Positions 49,846-61,909 of a stretch of DNA of 64,000 bases are shown here, one piece after another (the stretch's first letter is position 1; each line of letters starts with the position of its first letter). The stretch is taken from assembly GCA_026929865.2 (NCBI GenBank), contig CM049398.1, forward strand, positions 13,411,001 to 13,475,000. Reading direction: 5' to 3'. Position numbers and translations under genes: made by a program. This stretch comes from Hyperoplus lanceolatus. Its lineage: Eukaryota > Chordata > Actinopteri > Uranoscopiformes > Ammodytidae. Below the pieces are notes generated by a model. It saw only the letters and a program-made list of their open reading frames with translations, had not been told where the DNA came from and searched no databases.

Positions 49846-50259
49846 AGCTATAGTGCATAATTTCTATCCCACCCATGAGGTATTCTGAGTAATTACAACA
49901 TCACTCGCATATCTACATGAGGTAAGCCTGGGGTGATCATGCATGGATTATATACATTCTGCTGTATGTTCAGGTTTATTTTTAGAAGTTAAATCAACAA
50001 CTGAAATAGTTCTTGGGCGCTTCATGGGATTTTTATGAGCTCCTGCTCCAGTGTGTGTCGGGGGTCATTCCAGTTAGGAAACACTGCAATACTGAGAAAC
50101 AGAGAGAGTTTTGTAACAATAATAATAACAATAATAATATATTTAATTTATATAGCGCTTTTCTTGCACTCATAGCGCTTGTAGAGCTGATCGACTCGTT
50201 TGGCAATGGCTTGAATGCAACCGTCATTCATTTATATGAAAAAGTAACGCACTACAGCT
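49846..50259. mobile_element. TTAA-flanked MITE, 414 bp
   Basis: Ends agctatagtgcataatt and aagtaacgcactacagct are inverted, bordered by TTAA at 49842-49845 and 50260-50263. TTAA targeting occurs in piggyBac and Kolobok elements. Inside, (aataac)n and tatttaatttatatagcgct resemble a LINE or SINE tail. Confidence 0.75.
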
Positions 50260-50263
50260 TTAA

Positions 50264-51000
50264 TTAATGTATTCAGTAGTAGTCTATAAGTGATTAACAT
50301 CATCACTTCAAATCATGACAGCCGATTATAGAGACAGAGTCAGAGCTGGGATGTTGCAAACTTCTTTTTTGTAGCTCTTTTGAAAGAAGGAAAAGCCAGA
50401 AATTGCTGTGTTAAAGCAAACCAGTCCTTCTCCTAGTACACGGTCTCTTATACTCTTAGACCTACTGATTATTTATGTGCTACGGGTAAATGTGCTGAGC
50501 GTGGCTGAGTGTATAAATAGCTGTACTGTACGGACATCATCGGAGGCTTGGGCTCACAAGGGGGGAAAGGGGAGGGGAAAGAGCTTACTACCAGAGCATC
50601 AGATCATGAGCTATACAGAGACGATCCTCCCTGACTCATCAACAACGCAGATAAACTCTGATCCCTCGCAACGCTTGTATAGTCTGTGTGTCAGGGGCCC
50701 ATAGCTCAGCTGACCTCTGTGGCCACTGAAGCACCACTCTGTGTTGTGCTTATTGCATAATTATTCATACGAGATGACTAAGTGAATTATTCAATTACCG
50801 CGTTCCCCCTTTGGTCGGTTCACTGACTTATATGTGGGACATGTTTTAGGATATATGCAGATTTTCAAAAAACAGTTTTCTTTCCTATCACAAATAGCTG
50901 CATAACGAGAGCAATTATTAGAGCGTGTATTATTTGATGTGATTCTCTTAGGCAACTTGTATTATGGCTCGGTGTCGCCACGGTCGCTGTGTACACCGCA
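50264..51000. other. unassigned non-coding DNA
   Basis: No supported feature. Confidence 0.5.
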
Positions 51001-51095
51001 ACTAGATTTTCTCCTTCCCTTCGAAGGAGTCACGATATCCTAATCATGGTAAATGTTACGGCAAAACATCAGCTCATCATTTGACACCTCCACCA
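51001..51095 (+). repeat. 95-bp direct repeat, copy 1
   Basis: Matches 52277-52371 with about four mismatches (actagattttctccttcc, gaaggagtcac, taatcatggtaaatgttacg, catcatttgacacctcc). Copy 2 lies just upstream of the putative first exon at 52393, so copy 1 may be a duplicated fragment of 5' UTR or promoter. Confidence 0.92.
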
Positions 51096-51463
51096 ATTGT
51101 GTTACGTCCCCTTTGGTGGAACCAGGGGTAAACAAGGACCAAACACAACAATCAAATTATATTGACAGAGTCAGAGTAGAAGGTGGCAAAATTTTATTTT
51201 CACAAATCAAAAGTATACCAGAGCCATTAGACAAACCTGTGGGGGAAGTAGTAGGGACCAAAAGGAAGTTGCCAAACAAATGAAACAAGTATAACCAAAC
51301 TAGGCCTTACTAACTAAATGCTGCAACTAAAACCAAACAACTGCTTATCTAAAAAAAAGGGTGAGTCAGGAAAAATACAAGGGTGGCAACAACCAACTAA
51401 CCTAGTGTATTAGACGAAGAAGTACCTACGTGGTTGCATTTGTAGGGGTACCCTACTTACTTA
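51096..51463. other. insert of unknown origin between the direct repeats
   Basis: About 370 bp before the Harbinger element, plus about 46 bp after it, lies between the two repeat copies. It shows no transposon ends. A 76-codon frame at 51053-51283 has no motif. Confidence 0.4.
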
Positions 51464-52227
51464 TGCCTCGTTTCCACCGAGTAGAGCGGGTCGGGTCGGA
51501 GCGGCTCAGAGCGGGACAGCTCACTATTAAGAATCTCGGTGGTGTTTCCACCGCCGACCCTACCCTTACTGGTAGGGCGGGGTTTAGGCTGGACTGCGAT
51601 AGCCGCCGCCAGAATATGGGTCAAACTATCGGGCTGTGGAACAACTGTGGTCAAGCCAGCGGTCTCTCGTTTTTGCTTGGTCAAACCAGCCGCTTCTTTA
51701 TTTATTCCCCCTGTGTTGTTGTGAGCGTAAACGCACAGAGACGACTCGGTGCAACTGATAGAGACAGTGTCGCTCACTGTCTCTATCAGATGTCACTTAG
51801 CTGCCGCAGCAAGCACTGTTCGCTACAGTGCTAGCTGCGGCAGCTACGTGACATCGTTGCAGTGGGACACAGTGTATCCAACTGATTAATTTAATGACGA
51901 GGAAAAACACCACATAATAAACAGTGCTGTGCTCACATTTTCGCCAAAACACAATACTCTCTTCACTCTTGCCGAGGTGACTACACACCGATACACACGG
52001 CGGAAATGATTATTTCGACCAATAAACGGACGGCATGTGTAGCTCCGCCTTTTCGGCACCCTTTCAGGCGGCTGGTACTGCAACGGAGGAGTACCGAAAT
52101 TAGGAGCGGCTCAGAGCGGTTAGGTGCGCTTAAACCGTACCCTACACAACTTTTGGCAAATGAAAAGCCAAACTACCTGGACCGAATCGCTCCGATCCGA
52201 CCCGCTCTACTCGGTGGAAACGAGGCA
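51464..52227. mobile_element. PIF/Harbinger-like MITE, 764 bp, complete (copy 2)
   Basis: Ends tgcctcgtttccaccgag and ctcggtggaaacgaggca belong to an inverted repeat of about 41 bp with one mismatch (tagagcgggtcgg continues it). TTA flanks both sides (51461-51463 and 52228-52230). The interior also holds a perfect hairpin tgatagagacagtg/cactgtctctatca. There is no transposase; it is homologous to 6206-6725. Confidence 0.93.
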
Positions 52228-52276
52228 TTAGCCTTGCTTTGGTATCAACCAGCATGGCAGCCAAGATCAGGTAGAG

Positions 52277-52371
52277 ACTAGATTTTCTCCTTCCTTTCGA
52301 AGGAGTCACAACATCCTAATCATGGTAAATGTTACGGCAAAACATCAGCTCATCATTTGACACCTCCGCCA
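52277..52371 (+). repeat. 95-bp direct repeat, copy 2
   Basis: Partner of 51001-51095. It ends 22 bases before the ATG of the putative first exon, so it is probably the original and part of the 5' UTR or core promoter. Confidence 0.9.
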
Positions 52372-52392
52372 TTTTCTCTGCTTAAACTCATA

Positions 52393-52525
52393 ATGTGTGT
52401 CGCCGCACAGTGTGCAGTGCAGCCCACAGTATACGGGCTTCTGCTTTGCCTTGGGTTGCTGCCTTTTGTCTGGAGCTCTCTCATCTCTGGAGGTCACATT
52501 GGCCGCCATGGAGATACTGTTAATG
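52393..52525 (+). CDS. putative first coding exon of an unidentified secreted or membrane protein
   Basis: The ATG at 52393 opens 44 complete codons plus one base, ending at taatg followed by gtaagtg, a near-consensus donor. The peptide starts MCVAAQCAVQPTVYG and continues with a leucine-rich hydrophobic core (LLLCLGLLPFVW), then SSLISGG and polar residues, which is the layout of a signal peptide with a plausible cleavage near SGG. The frame reads on into the intron for a while, so the open reading frame alone is not proof. Splicing to 56891 keeps the frame. I do not recognise the protein family. The upstream 95 bp is duplicated at 51001. The exon could be a chance hydrophobic frame; the in-phase downstream exon is the main support. 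Confidence 0.45.
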
Positions 52526-53801
52526 GTAAGTGTGCCAACAACAGTGTGGGCAATCAAAGAGGAGCCATATGCTGTCTGTTAAAGCACACTCAGCGGGGGC
52601 AGCAGTGTTACACGGCCGTTTGGTATCTGATGAAAATCACAACATGCATAAAGAGGTTTTGGTTAAACGTGCAGTGTATTGGGGCTGGTATTTCCCCGTC
52701 ACTTGTTGTTTTGTATTCCAATCCACACTGTTTCCTTCAGGAGAAGGGTATCAAACTGGCAGAATTACAGGGCCTTACTCAGATCTGCAGCCTAGCGTCG
52801 TGCCACTGTTCACAATTCATCCAACTGGTTAGCTTGCCATGGACCAAGATCAAAAATGTGCTCCGTTACTTGTTTGTAGGTTTTATAATGGCAATGTGGT
52901 TCCTGGCGTCAAATATTATATTTTTTTAACTTGGCAAGTCAGGCGGGGTGATGTGGATGTGATATGTGCCTAGCTAGCATCCTCACGCATGGGTTAGACA
53001 CCGCGATGAAGAGGGCCCTGCAGCAGGTTCTTTTTCACTCTTCATTAAGAATTCTAAAGGGTGTTTCAACTGAGAGGTGATAATGGTTTCTATGGACATC
53101 GCTGGCCTCCAGTCACACACCAAAGACACAACACATGCTGCAAAAATACATTCAGCAACATGAATCCTGTTTTCTCAGTTTCTGCTGAATGCCCGTCTGC
53201 GAAAAAATGCAGCAAAGGCGCTGAAACGATATCAAATGAGACCTCCATTTTGTCACTACGCTGAGACATAATTCAAGCCTACAGTTATCCAAATGCCTGC
53301 CTCGTCCTGTGTTCCGAAGCACTGAGGACCTGAAACACCGCCGAACAAATAGCTGTTTGTCCTTGACGATGGCTGCAAATGAGAAGGCTGGGTTGCTACA
53401 CCAGGTTTAGAAAAACAGAGAAGAAAAGCAAACCCATACACAGAGACAGCTACAGTTTTCAGTATCTCATGACTCATCAATCATGTATAACGTCTACAAC
53501 ATGTATTCTTATTAGAAAAGTGAGACTGTGCGAATCTAAAGCTTTGAGGTTGTTTTACAGCTGGAACTTTTAGTCGATACATCGATCATTCCATTAACTT
53601 GAAATAAATGAGCAATCCATTGTTTTTTCCCCCAAACTAAATATTTATAGTTACATTTGTATTTTTTTTTGCTCCTGCTTTTCAAAGGCTTTTTTTGTCA
53701 CATCTTTGTTAAGAAAGATAGTTAACTCCATTTCTTTTGATTTTGGACAGATGGTCGGATAAAAAAAGTAATTTGTGATTTTGAAGTATTTTCTTTTTAC
53801 A

Positions 53802-53839
53802 TTTTAGCGAGAACAATTAATTTTAGCGAGAACAATTAA
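53802..53839. repeat. 19-bp tandem duplication
   Basis: ttttagcgagaacaattaa occurs twice back to back without mismatch. Confidence 0.97.
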
Positions 53840-54533
53840 TGAATTATCAGAGAATTAAAAGATAGATTAATTGATAGTGCGGTAATTCATAAGTTTCAGA
53901 ATTGTATTTCTTGCGTTGTGCTTTAGAAGCTTCATGTCCATTGTTTTAATGATCCTCTAGCATGAGCACAAACAGATATGTGGCCTGAGGCAGTTTAGGA
54001 GCCTCATAACATTTGATCTTTGAAGGATGCTTTGAAGCAAATCTGCTTTTGTTTACCAGTGTGCAGCCTTTCACTGTTTTCCATTGTAAAATCGCAGACA
54101 TCCCACACATTTTTTTAATAAGAAAGGCAAGAACAATTAGTAAAATGTGAATGTGAAAATCCCTCTCACGTATCTAATAGCTGTGTCACCGATTGTGCAT
54201 GTAGCGTATGTGTTTGATGTGTCTGCGTGGGAGTGAGATGAGTGGGCGGAGGGGCAGTCAATATGCAGTCACACTTTGTATGATTACAGCTGGATTGGCG
54301 AGCAAAGCTCTTTGGTGATATTTGTAGTGGAGAATGTGCGCATAGGGTGCTTTAATGAATTCCCTCGTATTGGATGCTTCAGGGAACATGGACATGAGAT
54401 GGACGTAACGCAAGTGCAGCATGTGTGAAATTGTGCCTCTCACATCACTGTCTTAGGTCAGTCGGAAAGCTGGCCGTTGGACCTTACTTAATGGCATTTG
54501 AAGAGTAAAGGATCCCTCAGTTGTATTGAAACT

Positions 54534-54620
54534 AGGGATGGGCATTTTAAGAAATTCAATTGATCGATCATCGGGAAAATTAACGAGCAATTATCGAGTA
54601 ATCGTTATCTTTTTTTACAT
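54534..54620. mobile_element. hAT terminal fragment
   Basis: agggatgggcattttaagaa, attcaattgatcgatcatcg and attatcgagtaatcg resemble a fish hAT end. No matching right end was found. Confidence 0.4.
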
Positions 54621-55582
54621 ATTAAAAAATGCCAACAGAACATCCAAAATACAGCGTTTTTACCATAGACTGTATACAAGAGGTTTTTACTCAATCTTTA
54701 TTCCAAGATCTTCTAGGCAAACAACAATCTATTAAGACAAGGCAACTTTTTAAAATAAGATAATAATAAAATGCGGTGCTGGTTAAAGCCCGAGGCTATG
54801 AGCCAACAATGAGCCAATGCTACGATACCTTTAAAGTTTAAACACATATGCGCGTCCTAAGATGCTGCCAAAGACTGCATAAGGGCACGGCACGTTTCTC
54901 TGAATGATAAAGGACCTAACGTTACTTCATCTAATCATCCTGTTCAGATTTTTTCCCCCATATGATGTCACAAGGGGATAAACCACGCCCCCCACACTAC
55001 CAACCTTAGCATCGTCTACTGTGATAACCACACACCCAGATACCTCTGAATCTACATGACAATTAGATTTAAACCGGCAGTTAGATTCGCGGCCAATCAG
55101 AGCAGACTGCTTTTTGCGGCACTGTGAGAAATGTAAAGGTTTTTTTGGACACAGCGCCATGAAAACAGCTTCTGGTAGAAATTACATTTTTTTTTTACCT
55201 GTTAAGCGGTTGTGATGGATGGCTTCTGAGCAGCCTTTGAAGGTTGCTCTCAATGTCAGGGTCTTTTGTGGAGGTCCAGTGTGTTTGCTCTTGGTAGAAG
55301 TGTGAGTTTGGGTTGGTAAATAGTCTTGCTTGGACAAACACCCTGTGTTGCTTTGGCTAGTGCTGATAAAAAAGGGACTGTTGAGATCCTAATCAAGATT
55401 GCTGCTATGGCCATTCAGTGTGACAGACGAGAATCAGCGCTGTTCCTCCGTTCACAATATTCCAGAAAAGGAGGAGGGGGAGGGAAAAGTGATTTGAAGT
55501 GTTATTTTCATTGTCTGCATCTACAAACAGCATCAATTAAATGTGATGGCTCCATGTGCCCCTTAAGCAGTGCATTGTGCAT

Positions 55583-55602
55583 GAGAGAGAGAGAGAGAGA
55601 GG
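55583..55602. repeat. (GA)n microsatellite
   Basis: About ten GA units. Confidence 0.95.
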
Positions 55603-56890
55603 ATTGTTTGTTTTTGCCAATAAGCAGTCCTACAGCAGTTTAAATGAGTTCCAAGAAGTTTGTGTGTTTATGTGCTAATATTTGCACTGAAGTTTTGTTT
55701 GGTTCATCCTGGTCCTGCAGAGTTATGTGCGTATTTGATGGGTGATTGATTAAATCTAGGTGTGCGTCATAGCGCTGCACCAAAGACACTTCAAACTAAA
55801 AGTCTAACTTTTTATTAAACTTCCTTGATGCTCACATTCATTTTAAGCATGTATGTGATAAAAGCAAAGATGGGTGAAGTCTAATTGCACTTAATTGTAG
55901 CATTATATTCCCAGTGATGTGTATACGTCTTACATAATGTTTTATTTCATTGTATACAGCCTTCAAGTATACATTTAAAAGAATGTAATACATAATGCTG
56001 CAACCAAGCATTTTTGGATGAAAGACAGCTAGTCGCTTGAAAATTAAATTTTAAAAGATTAAATCACAAGAAAAATAAAAAGAAGAGTTTTAATATACAG
56101 TCTTGATATAAAACAAAAGAAAAACATGCTACCATTGTTTGGCATGTATGCTAAGAGATAGAAAAACAATTAGTGTATGGACAGGGCACATACCACAGTA
56201 TGGAACAAAGTAAAGTATACTTTCCTTTATGCTTCAGACCAAAATCAGGCTGAAGACGGCATCCCACTCCACGGTCGTCCGCCTGTAAAATCTGTTAAAC
56301 ACATTGGCCTCTTGGTTTGAAGGCAGTAAACGTTAATATCTATTGGCAGAATCAGTGCAGCTGTCACGAAGGAAGTTAAAAGTTGCTGCTAATTAAAATT
56401 AATTAGCTGGTTGTCTGTCACCCATGTCTTTAACTCAATGGTAAATGTGACAGCCATTGTAGTTTCGAACGACAATGAACTGGAATACATTTCTAAAGAT
56501 GTATTGACTTCTTTTTAATATATATTTCAATAACATATTATGTTTCTTTGTTATTCTTTTAAATGTGCAGTCCAAAGTTAATTATCATACAGGCTGAAGA
56601 CTTTTATAAGCAATGTGAATCAAGCAGGAAATAATCTTTGAAGGAGGAGGCAGGTGAAGTCTAAATTTCATACTGCAGAGAGGCTCTAGGCAGAAAAAGA
56701 TTGTTCCACTGCTACAGTAATATCAAATCATTTGTATTGAGTCTGGGATGGAATCAAAGATTGAACCATAAATTGAACCTTTTTATGAATCTGACACTAT
56801 TACATCTGGTGCCGAATGAACACCTCCACCCCCACCCAATGTTATTTGTGCCTCCACATTAAGGTGTGACCGTTTATTTTTTCTCCGCAG

Positions 56891-56942
56891 ACTGCTTTGA
56901 AGTGAACCCTGTGAGGAGCATCCAAAACGACACAAGATTCTG
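56891..56942 (+). CDS. putative internal exon (52 bp) of the same unidentified gene
   Basis: A pyrimidine-rich tract ending tttttctccgcag precedes it, and gtgagttcc follows it; both are strong splice signals. Spliced to 52525 the frame continues as N-DCFEVNPVRSIQNDTRF and then the first two bases of a Trp or Cys codon, so the next exon must start in phase 2. The peptide has one cysteine and an N-glycosylation-type NDT, which fits an extracellular segment after a signal peptide. Neither the third exon nor the gene identity could be found here. Confidence 0.55.
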
Positions 56943-59654
56943 GTGAGTTCCCAAATTGAAATTAAAACCCTCTTCACATTTACATAATATACTTCCATGC
57001 GTAGCCCATTCAGACTGTGAATATGAGCAGGAAGTGATGGGTCAAGAAAAATGGAAAGGCTTTGACAAATATACTATGCAGAAAAAAAACATGTATTCCA
57101 GCCCTGGACACTATCGATCACTCCAGTTATTATTCCGCAGGGTCAGAGTGTTTGCCTTACCATGCATGTCCATTCTCGCTACATTAAACACAAGGGCAAA
57201 CCCAACGGTTTTACCAATTTTCTTATTTTTTTCTCCCACACATAACCTTAAATGGAGACAAGAAAGAATGTTAACATCACAGCATTTAATTTGTATTCCT
57301 CCTCTCTCTGTCACATGCAGATACAACCACATGTTCACACACATTCACAGTCACAGTGTCACACACAAACACACACACACACACACACAGAAAGAGAGAG
57401 AGAGAGAGGCAGTGTTAGCTATCCTCTCACATAGGCAGGGTTGGGCTGGCGCCACGGCTGTTTGCCTCATAGCCTGCGCAATGGGAGTCGGCTCCATTAT
57501 CAGAGCTACTGCTTCGCCACCCTGCAGCAACCCAGCTTCCTCTGCTCCTGCAGATTTAATTTCTTATCTCAATACGGAAAACAGCCCCTCTGATTAACAG
57601 CAGAAAACACCCAGGGCTGCTGTGCAAACCGGTTGAGAATACATACAATAGATGGTTTGATAAACTGGTGAACATGCATAGCACTGATATTCCTCATAGG
57701 AATTTGTCTTCGGTCAAAGATTTTCAAGGGGAATTTGATATTGTTAATAATGATTCATGGAGGTGAAGCTCTCTTCACCATAAATCAGGATCTCTTATGT
57801 GAATGTCTATCATCTGCCACAGCTGCTGCTGTGTACTTCACATGTGCTGCACATTCCAGGAAGGACAGTTGCCTTCTTGTTTGCAGATGGATGAAAGCGT
57901 CACTTCTACTGCTGTACTCTCACATGACATAAACTCAGCTTGAACCGATGCCGCATTGGTTCTCCTTTTGAGAGCAGCTTTATATTCTTAATGGTATGTT
58001 TTCATAAATGCCTTTGTGTAGAAAGGCATGGTGCTTTGGGTTTTTCTCCCTATTTTCCCCCCATTTGCTTCCTTTTTGACATCCCATAAAATGTATTTTT
58101 CGCTCCTTTTGTTAAGAAGCCGACTTGTGGCTTTTCCAGCTCTCCACAAACAGCTTCATCAATGTCATGAAAAGCAGCTACAGTGGTAATTGTATGTCAA
58201 ATATCCTAGGCTCTAAAACGGAAGTTATTGTGTTAGCTGAAGCAGCTAAGTATTGCCCTATACCCTGGCTAAATTAGCTACCTTGTGTTTTACAGTAATC
58301 ACCAGGTAGTGCTATTTTATCTGTGGCCTAAGCCTTCAAGCATAATTTATTACAATCATTAAAGTTTCAAGATCTCCTGGGCCTGTACGGCTTTACAATT
58401 CCTTGCAGGATGATACTTGAAAAATCCTTTACTATGAAGCACATTAAAGCACAAGCATTGTTTATTTTAAATATAACAAATTCACACTGGTGTGTTTTAA
58501 AATAAGTTCCTAATGCAACTTGTTATCTATGTTAAACACGTACAATTGAAAACAGGACAGCACTGACACCAGATCACCAAGTATGTCTTGGGAGACAACA
58601 GCACACGCCAGGCGTGGCGGCTAAACGTTGCAGATATCGAACCTCATCGTTTTCAGGTGGCTAGGGTTTACATGATCTGGCCCTGCGAGAGGGACATTGA
58701 TTTTTCTTGCTTTGAACTGGCCGTCCGATCCTGCAGAATGCTCTTCTGCACAATTGGAGTTGCTGGCCTTGGCATTTGCACTGGGAAGTAAAATTTGGCT
58801 CTAGCAGCTAAATTGGCAGTTGGGTAGAAATAGACATTTAATAATCCATAGTTTGAGCAAGAACAACGCTTTTAGAGACAAAACTAAATATATTTATATT
58901 ATGACCTAGAAATACCGCACATGAAAAGGGTTTTAAAGCTTCTTATGTTTTAATTTAATGAGCAGAGTTTTATCGGAGAGGAGAGGTTGGCCTGAATATG
59001 TGTTTGGAACAGATTAATTTCAGTGTTGTGATTTTTTGGATTAAGATTTTAGCACATTATCCACAAAGAATATTTCAGCATTTGATGAATTAAACCCAGG
59101 TTGATGATGTGTTAATTTGAGATGGTGATTGCGTTCTCATGTTTGGTAGGAAACTGAGCACAGGAAATTAGTTGACACCTTTAGCATCTTATTACATGTG
59201 AGTTCTTAATGACTATACTTTCTTTAGCTTTCTCTCCAAACTTGTTTTGTATATAAAAGACTGCACAGTAGAAGAGCACGACACTCATGCATTTGTTATT
59301 GTCCTCCTCATATAACGTGTTGGTGCAAATGTGTGTAATTTTATGGAGATGTTTTTAATGAGAAATACCACTTGCAAACATTACGACACTTTGCCACCAC
59401 AAATACACACCACAGGTCTTTGAAAAGCGTGTTTAAGCAAGAAAAGACTTAGGGTCATGCAACCAGTTTTACGGAGGACAGTGGTAGTGTGTGAACGTTT
59501 CATTTAGAATATTTGGGAGACAATTAGTCATGTTTCCTCTGTTTATTGTGAGAGAAAAAAATGTATGGAAAGAAAACATTGAGTGCCTAAAAACACACTG
59601 ATAATTGTGTCGGCACACGTTTTCTTCTCTTTTACTATTTCTTTCCTATGCATT
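56943..59654. other. putative intron sequence, no further exon found
   Basis: A 213-codon plus frame (56956-57597) runs across a CA/GA microsatellite and has no domain. The remaining sequence is plain. Confidence 0.5.
57369..57408. repeat. (AC)n(AG)n microsatellite
   Basis: An AC run followed by an AG run. Confidence 0.95.
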
Positions 59655-59781
59655 TTATTTATTAGATAGGACTGTGTAGATTGACAGGAAGGACACTGCA
59701 GGGAGGGTAAAACATGCAGCAAGGGGCCAACACGGATTTGACCTTATCGCACTTGGTATGAGCTGAGCTACTTGGGTGCCC
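59655..59781 (-). mobile_element. degraded tRNA-derived SINE
   Basis: Read on the minus strand: gggcacccaagtagctcagc (A-box region), gtcaaatccgtgttggcccc (B-box region), then ttgctgcatgttttaccctc, as in the SINE at 46002-46188. It is more diverged and has no clear duplication. Confidence 0.65.
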
Positions 59782-59977
59782 TGCGTTGACACATTTTGAT
59801 TAGTATTTTTCCTGTTCAAACTACAAAGATGTGAATCAATTTTTTGTTTTTTTGGCATAATCTCTGTTACTGTCTCAAACTGCTTGCTTGCCAGCTACAC
59901 AACACAACACATACAATACAAACACACTAAACAGAAAGTAAAAAAAGCAGTAAGTTACTTTGTAAATGTATATTTAA
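59782..59977. other. unassigned DNA
   Basis: Nothing recognisable. Confidence 0.5.
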
Positions 59978-61298
59978 TAGTACTGTCAGTTAAACGTGCT
60001 ATTAACGGGGTTAACGCAAACCCATTTTAACGGCGTTAATTTTTTTTATTGCGAGATTCACTCTCTTTTTGGCCTAGCAAACGTTGTAGTTTTTTCTCAT
60101 GCTGTTGCAACAACTAGTAACTTTATAACAACTACAACGTCACAAACTATACATTTATCTCGCAGTTAAGTTACTGTTAATTCAAACTGAACACTTCCTA
60201 CTAACTTCACATTAAAATAATTTAACTGGCAAAACGGCTAACTGTCAAGTACATTTTTACTTTTTTTTAAGCAGAAACCGGAACCTAGCGCTTTCTGTGT
60301 GGGACATGCTCTGGGGCTACGCGATGAAAGAACAGAAAGCAAGCTTGTCATTTGCAAAAGTCCTACTTGTAACCCTGCACTCACACCAAAACCCTCATGA
60401 ACGTTAGTGACAGCCGCCATTAATTAATTTTCACTTTAATTTTCGCTAAAAAGGGTGACTGGCTCCAGCAACGCCATAGCAACCACCGGAACACAGGCGT
60501 ATAGTCCACACAGTCTGAAATAAGCTGTGGATTAACGACTCCCAAAACGGCCTAAAACAACCAGTTTAATTTAGCCTTAATACTTAATACTAATTTGTTT
60601 TATAGCCTTTGTTGTTTTATAGTTTGGTTTTCAATAAAAAAACAAAGTTTCAATTATGTTTGTGTACTCTGTTCTAGGGGTGGGGTATCTACATTGTGGG
60701 TTATTTGCACTGAATTGGATATTATGATATTTTAGAAAAATACACTGAATTACAATGGTGTGTGTTTTAGTGATAATGCAGGAGGGCTAGATCAATAGGT
60801 ATGAATAACATCCAGGAATGGTGCACCGATCAGAGTGCAAGGAGTGATGATGAGGAGACGTAGCTTTCTTTAGACTATATTATTTTCGGCCGTATTTATT
60901 TAAATCCTCTTTATTGTCTTCCAGTTTTCTATAAAACAGTAAAATAAAACACCATTAGTTTTATAAAGCATAATAAATAAATAACTATTGGCTAAACATA
61001 TACTCAACAAAAATGTAAACGCAACACTTTTGTTTTTGCTCCCATTTTTCATGAGATGGACTTAAAGATCTAAAATTCATTCCAGATACACAATAATACC
61101 ATTTCTCTCAAACATTGTTCACAAATCTGTCTAAATGTGTGATAGTGAGCACTTCTGCTTTGCTGAGATAATCCATCCCACCTCACAGGTGTGCCACATC
61201 AAGATGCTGATCTGACATCATGATTAGTGCACAGGTGTGCCTTAGACTGTCCACAATAAAAGGCCACTCTGAAATGTGCAGTTTTGTCTCACAGCAAA

Positions 61299-61548
61299 AT
61301 GCCACAAGCATTGAGGGAGCGTGCAATTGGCATGCTGACAGCAGGAATGTCAACCAGATCTGTTGCTCGTGCATTGAATGTTCATTTCTCCACCATAAGC
61401 CGTCTCCAAAGGCGTTTCAGAACTTCGCACAGCCATTGAAGAGGAGTGGACCAACATTCCACAGGCCACAATTGACAATCTGATAAACTCTATGCGAAGA
61501 AGATGTGTTGCACTGCATGAGGCAAATGGTGGTCACACCAGATACTGA
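61299..61548 (+). pseudogene. Tc1-like transposase remnant lacking the DDE core
   Basis: The ATG at 61299 opens the N-terminal helix-turn-helix DNA-binding segment (MPQALRERAIGMLTAGMS, then VARALNVHFSTISRLQRRF). It is then fused out of frame to the last 40 or so codons of the protein (AIEEEWTNIPQ... CVALHEANGGHTRY, TGA at 61546-61548). Tc1-like transposases are normally about 340 residues, so roughly three quarters, including all three catalytic acidic residues, are gone. The element could only have moved with a transposase supplied in trans. Confidence 0.88.
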
Positions 61549-61645
61549 CTGGTTCTGAGTCCCCAGACCCACAATAAAGCAAAAAAATGCACATTTCAGA
61601 GTGGCCTTTGATTGTGGACAGTCTAAGGCACACCTGTGCACTAAT

Positions 61646-61909
61646 GGGGCGACTGTGGCTCAGTTGGCAGAGCGGGTCGGCTGATGATCAAAGGGTTGGA
61701 AGTTCGATCCCCGCCCTGCCACCTGTGTCACAGTTGTTGTGTCCTTGGGCAAGACACTTCACCCACCTTGCCTCGTGTGAATGTCGATAGTTAGTCTGCT
61801 ATCGCTGTATGAATGTGTGTGTGAATGGTAACGTGGGAATGGGAACAGGTCTCCCTTGCAAAAGAGTCTTCGGTCTCAATGGCATATACCTGTATAAATA
61901 AAGGTTACA
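61646..61909 (+). mobile_element. tRNA-derived SINE inserted in the Tc1 inverted repeat
   Basis: Head gggcgactgtggctcagttg gives the A box (tggctcagttggc), and ggttggaagttcgatcccc the B box. The core gtccttgggcaagacacttc follows, then a body ending tgtataaataaaggttac. Removing it restores the Tc1 repeat sequence ctaat-catgatgtca, with at most a 3-bp duplication (aat). Its tail resembles the tail of the LINE at 21690 (ggataaataaaagtta), a possible partner. Confidence 0.9.

Larger units (their letters stand above)
52526..56890 (+). other. putative intron 1
   Basis: About 4.4 kb between the two candidate exons. It contains a 19-bp perfect tandem duplication (53802-53839), the degraded hAT start agggatgggcattttaag near 54535, and a GA run at 55583-55602. 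No other exon was supported. Confidence 0.4.

Noticed and set aside
52526-52929. extension of the open frame beyond the first-exon donor
   Set aside because: A strong donor at 52525 and an in-phase acceptor at 56890 make read-through into the intron less likely, and the extension has no motif.
56956-57597. 213-codon plus-strand frame, among the longest open frames in the window
   Set aside because: It runs through exon 2's downstream intron-like sequence and a CA/GA microsatellite, with no domain and overlapping minus frames.
61650-61720. tRNA-like sequence with A and B boxes
   Set aside because: It is the head of a SINE, with a SINE core and tail and inserted in a transposon; not a functional tRNA gene. 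The same applies to 46186-46120 and 59781-59710 on the minus strand.
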